Under the pieces are notes generated by a model. That model had not been told where the DNA came from. It saw only the letters and a program-made list of their open reading frames with translations, and did no database searches. Positions 43,565-55,332 of a stretch of DNA of 64,000 nucleotides are shown here, one piece after another. Within the stretch, counting starts at the first letter, position 1, and each line of letters begins with the position of its first letter. The position numbers and the translations under genes were made by a program. The DNA lies in the NCBI RefSeq assembly GCF_035046485.1, contig NC_085138.1, forward strand, positions 326,736,129-326,800,128, read 5' to 3'. The stretch is from Aedes albopictus (taxonomy: Eukaryota > Arthropoda > Insecta > Diptera > Culicidae).

Positions 43565-43815
43565 CTAATTTATAGCTCTTTTGTCCACTAGGGCACTGCC
43601 TGAGCGATTCAAATTGGCAGCTGCACTTACACTTTGTACAGCGCCTAAATGTTTTCTATTATAATTATACTATATCGAACGGTTACTTTTACGCTGCTCA
43701 GGTGTCAGCAGCTCTCGGGGGAAGAGCAACTGATGGTCAAGTCATGATCATCGTACTCATGACTATCCACTTATGAAGTGAACGTGTAGCCACTACGCTA
43801 CGGGCCCCGGCTGGC
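43565..43815 (-). mobile_element. Second SINE family (internally deleted copy)
   Basis: On the - strand it begins CGGGGCCCGTAGCGTAGTGG, continues ACACGTTCACTTCATAAGTG and CTTCCCCCGAGAGCTGCTG, and ends with GCGCTGTACAAAGTGTAAGT and CAGTGCCCTAGTGGACA. These blocks recur in the copy at 53340-54805. Its B box is damaged. Confidence 0.75.
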
Positions 43816-43819
43816 AACG

Positions 43820-44780
43820 ACTTTCAGCGCGAAACAACGGACAAGAATTGGATCTTGGAATGTACTAACCCTAGCCTAGCATGGTAACCTGGCACAACTA
43901 GCCAATGAGAAGGACATCGCAGCAGAGGCATACTTAAAAGCTCATGGCGGCGCACCTTCAACAAGGAAACAAAGGAAGTCGATAGAAATTTGGCCTTGCC
44001 ACAGATCAAGGCGATGCCTGGCATTCGCCCAGGATGGAAATCTTTCAATTCGGTCCACTGCACCACCGAGGGTGCTCGGGGCTGAAAGTATAAGTGTATA
44101 AGTGCTTCTTCTGAAGGGTTAAAATTATGGAAATAAGAAACTTTAAATTCTATCGTCTATAGCATTTTCGTTTCAAGTAAAAGCTTTCAAAGAGCTGTTC
44201 AAATTATAAAATATGGTATGACCGGCAGCAATGAACCTATTATTCATACAACGCGTAGAGTCAATCTCGCCACCATGTCCAACGGAAGCCGCGGGTATCC
44301 GCTTTCCCTTAAATATGATGGATTACCTCATGGCTGACAGTCGCGCGGCGCGACACCGCGTTGCGTACACGAGCACGGACGGGCGGACGGCACGGTGGCT
44401 GCTCTGCTTTGGATGAGCAGATAATAAGGCATGGCTGGTGATTTACTGCGGTAATCCTACCGGCAATAAAATCGATCATAAAAGTTGCAAACAAGTGGCA
44501 AATTTATTGATTTACCGCCAGGCCAGAGTCATACCTACTTTGCACTCGTGGCAAATCGATATTATGTACTGTGTGTACTTTTATGGAAGGGGCGCGGCGG
44601 GATGGAGATTCGCCCGGAGTTGCATACTGGGTGAAATAATAAATCACGACTTCAAAGGAAATAGATATCTCATAAACCGAACATTTACGTGCACAAGTTA
44701 ACACAAATATGGGAACAGTGACTAATTCGTAAATGTGTACAGAACGGATCACTCAAAAAATCTTTCTTCAACGTCCCAAC
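43820..44780. other. No recognisable gene
   Basis: Contains a moderately GC-rich patch at 44.28-44.42 kb and short frames without domain content. No tRNA-like or inverted-repeat structure was found. Confidence 0.4.
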
Positions 44781-44784
44781 TGGC

Positions 44785-44848
44785 ACAGAACCTGCTCCTC
44801 AGTTTAGTGCTCTATGAGTACTTACACAGTTATTAAAGTTAATAATTA
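44785..44848 (-). mobile_element. Short SINE 3' remnant
   Basis: CCTGCTCCTCAGTTTAGTGC, TCTATGAGTACTTACACAG and TTATTAAAG match the 3' part of the Feilai-like SINE in inverse orientation. It is cut off by the foldback element that starts at 44849. Confidence 0.6.
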
Positions 44849-46120
44849 GGGTAATTCTTGCTGAGACCGGCCCACTATTTACACCTTGTCTTTAAAAATG
44901 TCTAAGGTGCCGATTTTCTGAAAGCCCTCGCTAAAAAAGTAAGAAAAATGCATTTGGTTACCCAAATTGATGGACCCCCCGTTAGTTAGAGCCACAACAT
45001 TTTTTACAGACCCCTCGGTTTCGGTCAAATGGTGGCTCATTTAAACCGTTATAACTCGAAAGTTTCTCCAAAAACCACCTCAAAACGAATTGTTGTTGAA
45101 AAGAGGAAAGATAGAGCTACTATTTACAATAATAAAAAGTTGGGTCGGCCATATTTATTTTTGCCGCCATCTTGGATTTTTATACCAAAACATTATTTTG
45201 ACCATGAGGGCAACCACCGATTTTTTAAATTTTTGCATTAATTGAAAGCTGAAACATTTAAACATAACATATCAACAAATTAGAAATGTCTTTTTCTTCT
45301 TTCAAAAGTTATCTACCGTTTTGTAAGTCATGCCACTTTTGTGCACTGGGCCCGATGCTGGCCGTTTACATAAATGCAGCGTTATTTCGCAGTGTTTACG
45401 AACACGAATTTAAATTCTGAGTCCACTAATGGAAAGCTGAAGGTTTAAGCTTTTCAAAACACTATAAAAGTTATGAAAACAATGCCCGCATCATTGAGAA
45501 ACAGTCAAAAACGGAAACGAACCTCCGATTTGGTCAAATTTTGCGGCACGCGCCTTTGTGTATACATGCAGGCGTAAACTCTGATGCTGTTGCATGTCGT
45601 TGCCGGTGAACATGGAAATGTATGGAGAAAACGTGGCTTAATTTATAAAACTGTAGATAACTTTTGATAGGAAAAAAAGACATCTCTAATTTTTTGATAT
45701 GTTATGCATAAATGTTTCAACTTTCAATTGATGCAAAAATTTTGAAAATCGGTGGTTGCCCTCATGGTGAAAAAAATGTTTTGGTATAAAAATCCAAGAT
45801 GGCGGCCAAAATCAATATGGCTGACCCAACTTTTTATTATTGTAAATAGTAGCTCTATCTTTCCTCTTTTCAACAACAATTCGTTTTGAGGTGGTTTTTG
45901 GAGAAACTTTCGAGTTATAACGGTTTAAATGAGCCACCATTTGACCGAAATCGAGGGGTCTGCAAAAATTGTTGTGGCTCTAACTAACGGGGGGTCCATC
46001 AATTTGAGTAACCAAATGCATTTTTCTTACTTTTTAGGCGAGGGCTTTCAGAAAATCGGCACCTAAAACATTTTTAAAGACAAGGTGTAAATAGTGGGCC
46101 GGTCTCAGCGAGAATTACCC
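44849..46120. mobile_element. Foldback element, 1.27 kb, copy A
   Basis: Starts GGGTAATTCTTGCTGAGACC and ends with the inverse. Arms of about 550-600 bp contain AAGATGGCGGC, GACCCCTCGG and CTCGAGTTATAACGG-type words in mirror order. No coding frame. The target duplication is not evident. Confidence 0.8.
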
Positions 46121-46170
46121 AACTATATTATATGTATTATATGAATGTTTTATACACTTACTTTTTTAAA

Positions 46171-46431
46171 TTACTAGCTGTCCCGGCAAACGTCGTACTG
46201 CCTGGCTACTGTGTTTTTTGACATACAGCTCCATAGGGACGTCCCCGGTGAAGTCATCTGTATGAGAACCCCCCGTTCCAGAGACCAAAGAGGTCTCACA
46301 CCAAGCTAAGAACCTTCCCCGGCCCCCAAAATACCCATTTACAAAATTTCAAACCGATCGATTCAGTAGTTTCCGAATGCATAACGGTCAGACAGACAGA
46401 CAGAAATTCATTTTTAGATACATAGATTCAC
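46171..46431 (+). mobile_element. Insect CTAGCTGTCCCGGCAAACG-type retroposon fragment
   Basis: Starts ATTACTAGCTGTCCCGGCAA and ends with GATCGATTCAGTAGTTTCCG, a short CAGA repeat, then AAATTCATTTTTAGATACAT. Elements with this beginning and end are widespread in insects. I infer a non-LTR-mobilised repeat and do not assign a clade. Confidence 0.65.
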
Positions 46432-46441
46432 TTACATACAT

Positions 46442-47703
46442 GGGTAATTCTCGCTGAGACCGGCCCACTATTTACACCTTGTCTTTAAAAATGTTTTAGG
46501 TGCCGATTTTCTGAAAGCCCTCGCCTAAAAAGTAAGAAAAATGCATTTGGTTACTCAAATTGATGGACCCCCCGTTGGTTAGAGCCACAACAATTTTTGC
46601 AGACCCCTCGATTTTAGTCAAATGGTGGCTCACTAAAACCGTTATAACTCAAAAGTTTCACCGAAAACCACCTCAAAACGAAATGTTGTTGAAAAGAGGA
46701 GAGATAGAGCTACTATTTACAATAATAAAAAGTTGGGTCGGCCATATTGATTTTGGCCGCCATCTTGGATTTTTATACCAAAACATTTTTTTCACCATGA
46801 GGGCAACCACCGATTTTCAAAATTTTTGCATCAATTGAAAGTTGGGACATTTATACATAACATATAAAAAAATTAGAGATGTCTTTTTCTTCTTTCAAAA
46901 GTTATCTACAGATTTGTAAATTAAGCCACGTTTTCTCCATACATTTCCATGCGCACCGGCAAAGACATACAACAGCATCCGAGTTTACGCCTGCATGTAT
47001 ACACAAAGGCGCGTGCCGCAAAATCTGGCCAACTCGGAGGTGCGTTTCCGTTTCTGACTGTTTCTCAATGATGCGGGCATTGATTTTATTACTTTTTTAG
47101 TGTTTTGAAAAGCTTAAACCTTCAACTTTCCATTAGTGGGTTCAGAATTTTAATTCGTGTTCGTAAACACTGCGAAATAACGCTGCATTTATGTAAACGG
47201 TCGGCATAGGGCCCAGTGGTATGGTTTACAAAACGGCAGATAACTTTTGAAAGAAGAAAAAGACATCTCTAATTTTTTGATATGTTTTGTATAAATGTCC
47301 CAGCTTTCAATTGATGTAAAAATTTTGAAAATCGGTGGTTGCCCTCATGGTGAAAAAAATGTTTTGGTATAAAAATCCAAGATGGCGGCCAAAATCAATA
47401 TGGCCGACCCAATTTTTTATTATTGTAAATAGTAGCTCTATCTTTCCTCTTTTCAACAACAATTCATTTTGAGGTGGTTGTTGGAGAAACTTTCGAGTTA
47501 TAACGGTTTAAGTGAGCCATCATTTGACCAAAATCGAGGGGTCTGCAAAAATGGTTGTGGCTCTAACTAACGGGGGGTTCATCAATTTGAGTGACCAAAT
47601 GCATTTTTCTTACTTTTTAGGCGAGGGCTTTCAGAAAATCGGCACCTTACACGTTTTTGAAGACAAGGTGTAAATAGTGGGCCGGTCTCAGCGAGAATTA
47701 CCC
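46442..47703. mobile_element. Foldback element, 1.26 kb, copy B
   Basis: A second copy of 44849-46120, highly similar throughout. ACAT occurs on both sides (46438-46441, 47704-47707) and may be a target duplication, although the neighbourhood is repetitive. Confidence 0.85.
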
Positions 47704-47710
47704 ACATATT

Positions 47711-47751
47711 TATTTACTTATTAACGTACTTTCTTGTTTATTTACTTATTA

Positions 47752-47802
<51 letters not shown>

Positions 47803-47900
47803 TACTAACTTACTTACCTACTACTTACATTTTTACTTACTTATTTACTTACGTACTTGCTACTTACCTACTTCCTCACTTACTTTCTTTTTTTATTACC
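47711..47900. repeat. (ACTT)n tetranucleotide microsatellite
   Basis: About 60 bp of perfect ACTT repeats near 47755-47815, flanked by imperfect ones. Confidence 0.95.
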
Positions 47901-47904
47901 CCAT

Positions 47905-49260
47905 TACTTACATACTAACAACCTCTATCTGATTCTCTGTTAAATGTTACTTGAATGTTCGTTCTTCTAACATTCACTTTACGTGACCAGCCCATGAATC
48001 TGTCATATTTCACACGTTTCTTAAAAGATTGACTTCATTGTACAATTGATGTAATGTCACTTGTGATTCCACACACCATTTTATAGTTTCCCAATCAAGA
48101 ATTGTCTGCCTCATCACACCTGATTCTGTACGAATATACAATCAAATCACCGTGCGTGACATTCGTCAATCCCATTTTTAAGAAAAGCAGCTTGTATTCT
48201 AAACTGTCAAACTCTTGTTTACACTTCTGTTACATGCCAGACGCTAAATTTACTCTCACCTCTCGGTTGTATCGCAATTTTCCCAATTTTCACGTTCACG
48301 TTCCATCATCATTAGCGCCCAGCAGCAGCGGTAGCAGGACCGCCACGACACGCCCTGAAACGTGTGTGTTGTGTTTTCCGATCATCACTCATAAATTTTT
48401 CGCCCCGACAACGTCTGTCTGTGTAGCTATCCAAGCGATATCTCTGCACTTCCTGCCCTGCCTCAGTCAACAATTCAAATTTCATCTCCCGATCATATTG
48501 GCTTGCGTATGTACTCCGTCACTCCGAACAGGCGAAATACATTTGCCCAGAATAGCTACAAATTCCGGTCTGCGGGTTTGCTTCACCACTAACAACGGCA
48601 ACATCTGTCTCTAAATGGTGGCTGCTGATGCTATACCTGTGCTAAACACTGTGAGGAAAAATAGCAAAATCAACAACGGCGGCGCTTCATTATTGGGGGG
48701 AAGCGATACGTGAACCGAGGTTGACCACAGATCAACACCACATTTTGTTTCGATGCGCTAGTGCGAAATTTGGAATATTTAGTGCACGGCGCTATCCGGG
48801 ACGTATGTAGACTCATTTCTGGAAATCTCAGAACGCCCTTCCGTCCTCGTAGAGTTTTGAACACATGAAGGTATGGGAATATGTGACCAATTATTCTCTT
48901 GTCGTTTTAGAATTTTTAGATAACCGAGCGCCAGTTATTTTCTGATACCTATTCCATTAAATTCCATTTGGTAACATATATCTGCAGATAGTAATACTTA
49001 AATGTTGTACCACTGCAGTACATCTCGGAGCACTGCTGTTTCCTCCCAGCTTTGGGAGCGTCACTGGTCAAGGTAGATTTTTCTGTTCACAGCACAAACA
49101 ATAGTTTAGAGTCCATATGAAGAAACCACTTATACATTGGAAAAGAAATGACATACGCAAAATGTCAGGCATTCATTTATAACAAAGACATTTTAGTGCA
49201 CTTTTGTGAAACATTTAAAAAAAAAATTGTTTCTTTTAATTTTAGATGTTTTCGCGCTTT
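47905..49260. other. No supported gene
   Basis: An open frame at 48102-48614 (170 codons, + strand) has a Cys/Ser/His-rich, unrecognised translation, no splice support and no repeat basis. I do not call it a gene. The remainder is non-coding. Confidence 0.4.
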
Positions 49261-49437
49261 CCCAAGCAACACACATGTTATAATAGAGTTACGACAGCGC
49301 AAGTTTTGGTTGTATAGAAGTTTATTTTACGTTATTTCAACACAATGTTAGGAATACGTAAAATAAACTTCTATACAACCAAAACTTGCGCTGTCGTAAC
49401 TCTATTATAACATGTGTGTTGCTTGGGTTTTTATGTT
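49261..49437. mobile_element. Near-perfect palindromic MITE, 177 bp
   Basis: CCCAAGCAACACACATGTTA and its perfect inverse form the ends; the arms are about 75 bp with almost no mismatch around the centre TTTCAACACAATGTTAGG. The target duplication is unclear (TTT on both sides). Confidence 0.85.
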
Positions 49438-49439
49438 TT

Positions 49440-50316
49440 CTGAAATTCCTCAAAAAAAAATCCTCCAGAAATTCCTCCATGAATTCCTCCAGAAATTTCT
49501 CCAGTAATCCCTCTAAGAATTCCTCCAGAAATTCCTCCAGGAATTTCTCCAGAAACCCCTCTAAGAACTTCTCCAGAAATTCCTCCATGAATTTTTACAG
49601 AAATTCCTCCAGGAATTCTTCCAGAAATCCAAGTATTTCTACAGGGATTCCTCCAAAGATTCCTCCAGGAATTCCTCCAGGGATTCCTCTAGAAATTGCT
49701 CCAGGGAATCCTCCAAGGATTCCTTTCGGGATTTCTCCAGGAACTTCTTTAGAAATTCCCCCAGGAATTCCTCCATCAAATCCAGAAAGTCTTCCAAGTA
49801 CTCAGTTTTGAAGGCATTCAGGGATTCCTCCATAAATTCCTTCAGGGATTCCTGCTAAAATTCATCCAGGGATTCCTTCAGGAATTACATAAATGATTCT
49901 ACCAGGGATTTCTGCAAGAGTACCTCCAATGATTTCATTAGGAATGCCTCCAGAGATCCCTCCTGAAAATCCTCCAGGAATTCCTCCAAAAATGCCTCCA
50001 GCAATTCTTCCAGAAATTCCTTCAGGAATTCTTCCAGAAATTCCCACATGAACTCCTCCAGAAATCCAAGTATTTCTACAGGGATTCCTACAAAGATTCC
50101 TCCAGGAATTCCTCCAAGGATTCCTCTAGAAATTGCTCCAGTGCATCATCCAAAGATTCCTTCCGGGATTTATCCAGGAATTCCTTTAGAAATTCATCCG
50201 GAAATGTCTCCACGGATTTCTCCAAGTACTTGTTTTATAACGCATTCAGGGATTCCTCCAGAAATTCTTGCAGGAATTCCGCCAAGAAATTCTCCATGGA
50301 TTCCTCGCATGAAATG
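49440..50316. repeat. 12-bp ATTCCTCCAGGA array with higher-order duplication
   Basis: Imperfect 12-bp units give tetrapeptide frames on both strands (GIPP / RNSS on +, EEFL on -). The block AAGTATTTCTACAGGGATTC occurs at 49631 and again at 50068, and about 200 bp after each also correspond, giving a second-order repeat of about 437 bp. Confidence 0.85.
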
Positions 50317-50855
50317 TGACGATGGTGCATGATTTCGCATGAGACACATATTATACTTTTGGTTCAATCCGAAGTGACCTTGTGTGGGAAAATTGAGTTT
50401 TAAGTCACTTTTTTGTGTCGCAGCTCGATTCGAATGAGTGCATATTGTAGCTCTTCATTAGCTGAATGAAGCGCAATGCCAGTAACCAGTTCATCGCATC
50501 TGTAACTATACATGTCGCGCGAGATGCGACTTCGATTTGGTGCTGCGACGATAATAATTGATTCAAAGATGGTGCCTACATTATCATGTGAATATAATGA
50601 TGATGCAAGGAATGCAAAAAAGTTGCATGATGTTAGAATGGTGCATTAGTTTCCCCATGATTCTGTTATACTCAACATGCTTCTAGGTGCACATGGTCAA
50701 CATGGTTCAGGTACATTGAATACTATTTTGTACCTTAAATGCCAAAATGGTGCATGGAATTCAAATGTGAATCACATCATTATGGTGCATAGGATGCCTA
50801 AATGATATAGTAAATGCCAAAATTGTGCATGAGAAGCTCTGAAGAAGGTGCATGA

Positions 50856-51089
<234 letters not shown>

Positions 51090-51264
51090 GCATTCGTCAA
51101 TCAGTGATTATCAATATGTTGCATGATTAGGTGCACGAGTTGCAAAAATGGTGCATGGAATACAAACAAAATATATTTAATGTGATGATCACACAATTAT
51201 GGTGCATTAAATGTCTAGATGATATAATAAATGCTGAAATGGTGCACCATTTCAGCATTTATTA

Positions 51265-51391
51265 GGGTAAAAGCACTAGACTTCGCCACTGCTCTAGTCT
51301 TCGCCCCCTCCATACAAATTTCATTTTTTATGTATGAAGTGGCGAAGATTGAAGCAGAATTTTAGGGGGGCGAAGTCTAGTGTTTTTACCC
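51265..51391. mobile_element. MITE, TA-flanked, 127 bp, with proven empty target
   Basis: Ends GGGTAAAAGCACTAGACTTC and inverse. TA lies at 51263-51264 and 51392-51393. The host is an inverted pair of repeat units; the undisturbed arm (AGATGATATAATAAATG) gives the pre-insertion sequence and confirms that TA was duplicated. Confidence 0.9.
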
Positions 51392-51594
51392 TATATCATC
51401 TAGACATTTAATGCACCATAATGGTGTGAGCATCACGCAGAGTCATCTGCGAACATCATGGTTGAGCATGGAATACAAAAAAAATGTATTTGTCAGTATG
51501 GTGCATTAGTTGCCACCATGGCTCAGTGATTCTCAACATTGCATTGTTAGATCCAAGGGGCAGAAATTGCAATATATTTTTTATATAAAGAGGG

Positions 51595-52200
51595 CAAGTT
51601 TCAGAGGCGTTACAAAGGCGTTTTTTGGGGTTTCTGAGGGTCTCAGGTGCGTTACATGTGGTCCGCGGGGGTTTTAGGGGGATTTCGAAAGGATTTCAGA
51701 CAGCTTTAGATGATTTTTGATGAGTATCAGAGGCGATACTCAGGCGTTACGTAGGCGTTTTCGGTGGTTCCTGAGGGTCTCTGGTGCGTTACATAGGGTC
51801 CGAATTGCTTATAGGGGGATTTCAAAGGTATTTCAGACAGCTTCAGATGATTTTTGGCGTTTTTGGGGGTTTCTAAGGGTCTCAAGTGCGTTACATGTGG
51901 TCCGAGGGGATTTTAGGGAGATTCCGAAGGCATTTCAGACAGCTTCAGAAGATTTTTATCGAGTTTCTTTGGCATTATTCAGGCGTTACGCAGACGATTT
52001 CGGTGGTTTCTGAGGGTCTCAGGTTCGATACATGGGATCCGAGAGGGTTTTAGGAGGATTTCGAGGGCATTTTAAAAAGCTTTACATGATTTTGACGGGT
52101 TTTAGAGGCGTCACATAGGCGTTTTAGGGGGTTTCGGAGGGTCTCACAAGTGATACAGGGGATTTTGAGGGGGATTAAAGGAGCTTTCAGTTTCTGAAAA
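51595..52200. repeat. Minisatellite with units of about 100-136 bp
   Basis: GAGGGTCTCAGGTGCGTTAC and GTGGTCCGAGG-type blocks recur five times with spacings of about 134, 103, 136 and 125 bp, joined by TTTCAGACAGCTTCAGATGA and GGCGTTTT segments. The short + strand frame here derives from it. Confidence 0.85.
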
Positions 52201-52297
52201 TGCATTTTGGATCACAGTTTTTAAGTAAGCTTCAGAGAGATTTCAGCGGCGCTTCTAAGCGTTTCTTAAACGATTCAAGATGCTCAAGAAAGTTCTT

Positions 52298-52588
52298 CCT
52301 CTCCTCTCTCCTCCTCTTCGTGGCGTAACGTCCTCACTGGGACAAAGCCTGCTTCTCAGCTTAGTGTTCTATGAGCACTTCCACAGTTTTTAACTGAGAG
52401 CTTCCTCTGCCAATGACCATTTTGCATGTGTATATCGTGTGGCAGGCACGAAGATACTCTATGCCCAAGGAAGTCAAGGAAATTTCCATTACGAAAAGAT
52501 CCTGGACTGACCGGGAATCGAACCCGTCACCCTCAGCACGGTCATGCTGAATACCCGTGCGTTTACCGCCTCGGCTATATGGGCCCTG
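52298..52588 (-). mobile_element. tRNA-derived SINE (Feilai-like), full length
   Basis: Nearly identical in structure to 42636-42923, on the - strand. A box TAGCCGAGGCGG, B box GGGTTCGATTCCC, and a (GAG)n tail at the left. The 13-bp duplication CAAGAAAGTTCTT is perfect at 52285-52297 and 52589-52601, consistent with a young insertion. Confidence 0.95.
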
Positions 52589-52601
52589 CAAGAAAGTTCT
52601 T

Positions 52602-53338
52602 AGGAAACCTTAAACAGTCCCAAACCAACTCCACCGCCCCTCATTGTTCCCCCCCGAGCATGCCCTGAACTCCCCTTAACTCCACTTGCAACTTAATTCC
52701 CTTAAACCAACTTTATCCCTAATCTAATACATTTCCATCCTAATTCCATTTAAGTAACGTTACCTAAATGGAGGGACCTAAATAGATTTTACCCAAATGG
52801 ATTGGACCTTAATGGAGGTTTGAGTGTATATGGGAATTATTATGGAGAATTTTCAAAAAAGATTCTCCACGATGTAGAGCATTCACACATGTATGAAGTC
52901 ATAGGATCAAAGTAAATTTGAATTTTTCAGATATTAATGATGAATGTTGCCGAAAACCGGGACTTTTTTCGACACAAATTCTCACTTCCCTGCGCATCTT
53001 CATGCACGATGTGTAATTCCCATACAAACCTGTTGCTTCTGGGTCACCATTAAATCACTACCGAAATGGCAGAAAATTTGACAGGATTTTAGTTTTGGGT
53101 CAATGATTGTAATAAGCATATGATAGCTTTGAAATGTTTAACATGGTTAAAATCTGAACTGCCCTAACATGTTTATGTTATATATTGTTCATCCTACCAA
53201 GCATAATCCTTATATTTAGATTATTCTTTTTTTTTTAGGATTGGTTTCTAAGGAAGCGACATTTTTTTTTTTTCTAGAGTTGTCCTTATACTGCCATGGA
53301 GGATTGTATTATTTAGGTAGTTACATATACATATTTTT
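52602..53338. other. No recognisable gene
   Basis: C-rich at first, then AT-rich non-coding sequence. A small inverted pair around CCATTTAAGTAACGTTACC at 52.75 kb is the only structure noticed. Confidence 0.4.
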
Positions 53339-53339
53339 T

Positions 53340-54805
53340 ACGGAGCCCGTGGCGTTGTTGGTCACACGTTCGCTTCATATGCGGATGATCATGGGTTTGA
53401 TTCCCAGCCCCGGCACTTGCAATTTTTCGTCAGTCGGTCTTCCCCCGAGAGCTGCTGTAACTGACCCTTTTCTGAGCCCCGTGGCTCAAACGGACCCGGA
53501 TACCTGGACATCGACAAACTACTACTCATAATGGACCCCCAATCGGACTGGAAAGAAACAACTGCCATCCATCATCATCCTTGTGCTCATCCTTCCACCA
53601 TATATAGAGTAGAAAAGTGAAAGCAGCAGAAAGGCAACCAGTTCGATAAAGTAGAATAGAATATATACAGCCATTCCATAGAAAAACGATATAGTCTAAT
53701 TATTTCCGAAGAACTACAAGTCCACCAAGTTTCACGACAATCGGAGATGCAGTATTTTTTAATTTCGTCATTAGGGTGACCAATTTTCATATAGGGTGGT
53801 CCAAAAAATAAAGGTTTTTCAAAACTAAAAAATTTCAAACAATCGTAACTTTTGAACCAGTTGACTGATTTTAAACTTCTTTTTTTGTTTGAAAGCTATT
53901 GAATTGTAGTTTTCAGGAAAAATACGCTAAAGGGACTGAAATGTGAAAAGCACTATAAAATATGCAAATATAGTATGCAAGTATATTTTTTCACGGTTTC
54001 AAGGTCTCGGGACCAAAGAAGTTCCCTAGTTTTATATTTTTATCAGAAAATTCAGGAAATTTGGCGTAACATATCGAAAAATCAGAGATGTATGTTTTTT
54101 AGTTTTTGGAAAATAAAAGGTCAAATTTTCCCATACAAGACACTTTTTTAAATTTGATTATATTTTGATTCCTTATAATATTATGAATACCAAAACCACC
54201 ATGAATCACTTTAAAAAGCAATACTATGCATAGTATTATGAGAATTTGCAATTTCAAGCAATTTTAGAGTAGCTAGTACTAAAATATATGACTCTCTATA
54301 TTCAAAAAATCATATCTCAAAAACAAATTTCCTGAATTTTCTGATAAAAATATAAAACCAGGGTACCTCTTTGGTCCCAAGACCATGAAAACGTGAAGAA
54401 ACTAATATATTGGCATATTTTATAGTACTCTTTACATTTTAGCCCCTTTAACGTATTTTTCCTGAAAACTATAATTCAATAGCTTTTAAACAAAAAAAAA
54501 AGAAGTTTAAAATTGGTCAAATGGTTCAAAAGTTACGATTTTTTGAAAATTTCTCGTTTTGAAAAACCTTGACTTTTTGGACCACCCTATATGAAAATTG
54601 GTCACCCTAATGACGAAATAAAAAAATACGGGTCTAATTATTTCCGAAGAACTACAAGCCCACCAAGTTTCACGACAATCGGAGATGCACTACATCGTTT
54701 TTCTATGGAATGGCTGTATATCTAGGCGCTGTACAAAAATGTAAGTGCAGCTGTCAATTGAAATCGCTCTCGTAGTGCCCTAGCGGACAATAGAGCTGTA
54801 ATTAG
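53340..54805 (+). mobile_element. Second SINE family, split by a foldback element
   Basis: The head has GCCCGTGGCGTTGTTGG (A-box region) and GGGTTTGATTCCCAG (B box). It continues CTTCCCCCGAGAGCTGCTGT, reaches ATAGAATATATA at 53667, and resumes at about 54717 with TCTAGGCGCTGTACAAAAAT and TAGTGCCCTAGCGGACAATA. Without the insert it is roughly 415 bp. Confidence 0.8.
53668..54716. mobile_element. Foldback element in SINE, TA(TA)-flanked, 1.05 kb
   Basis: Ends CAGCCATTCCATAGAAAAAC and inverse. TATA occurs at 53664-53667 and 54717-54720. Long arms are inverted, but one block of about 58 bp (GTCTAATTATTTCCGAAGAA to GGAGATGCA) lies in the same orientation in both arms. Confidence 0.8.
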
Positions 54806-55330
54806 GTTAAGTGATTAAGAAAAAAAAATATACATATTTTGGGCAGTTGCTGCTATAATTTACATACCAATTAATTTGAATTTTTGTATATGATTAAATA
54901 CTGTACGTATCTCACTTGCACCGTGTGACAAAAATTAGGTAGTTATTAGGCATACAATTAACTTATTTATAACGGCAAGTGTCCAAAAAAGATACACCTG
55001 CGCAAATTGCACAAGACCCTATGTATGATTTCTCTACCCTGTATGAGTTTCGAGATACGCTGATTCTTCCGCTATCAACAATAGAGGTAATAAACTTATT
55101 AACTCTATTCTATCAACACAAGTTACTTCACATCTTCTAGCAATCGGTACTGTCGCCTTTGGGTAGGCAACCCTGTTCAGAGCGGCTAAGTGGCGAAATC
55201 TACAAGCCGATAAAAGCTCCATGCCTCGGTAATAGGATTTATTAGCTGTTCTGTTAGTATAAAAACTGTACTGTTGGGGAAACTTGCGTAATGTAGAAAT
55301 CAATTCAATACAGCTGAAACAAAATTAATG
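54806..55330. other. No recognisable gene
   Basis: AT-rich sequence with a short - strand frame at 55034-55303 lacking any recognised domain. Confidence 0.4.
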
Positions 55331-55332
55331 TA

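Noticed and set aside
48102..48614. 170-codon open frame, the longest one outside the pogo-type gene
   Set aside because: No recognisable domain, no splice sites or promoter evidence, and unusual Cys/Ser/His composition. It could be real, but I cannot support it.
49337..50332. Frames with EEFL, RNSS or GIPP repeats that look like structural proteins
   Set aside because: A 12-bp repeat keeps any frame open; no start context, splice site or composition supports a gene.
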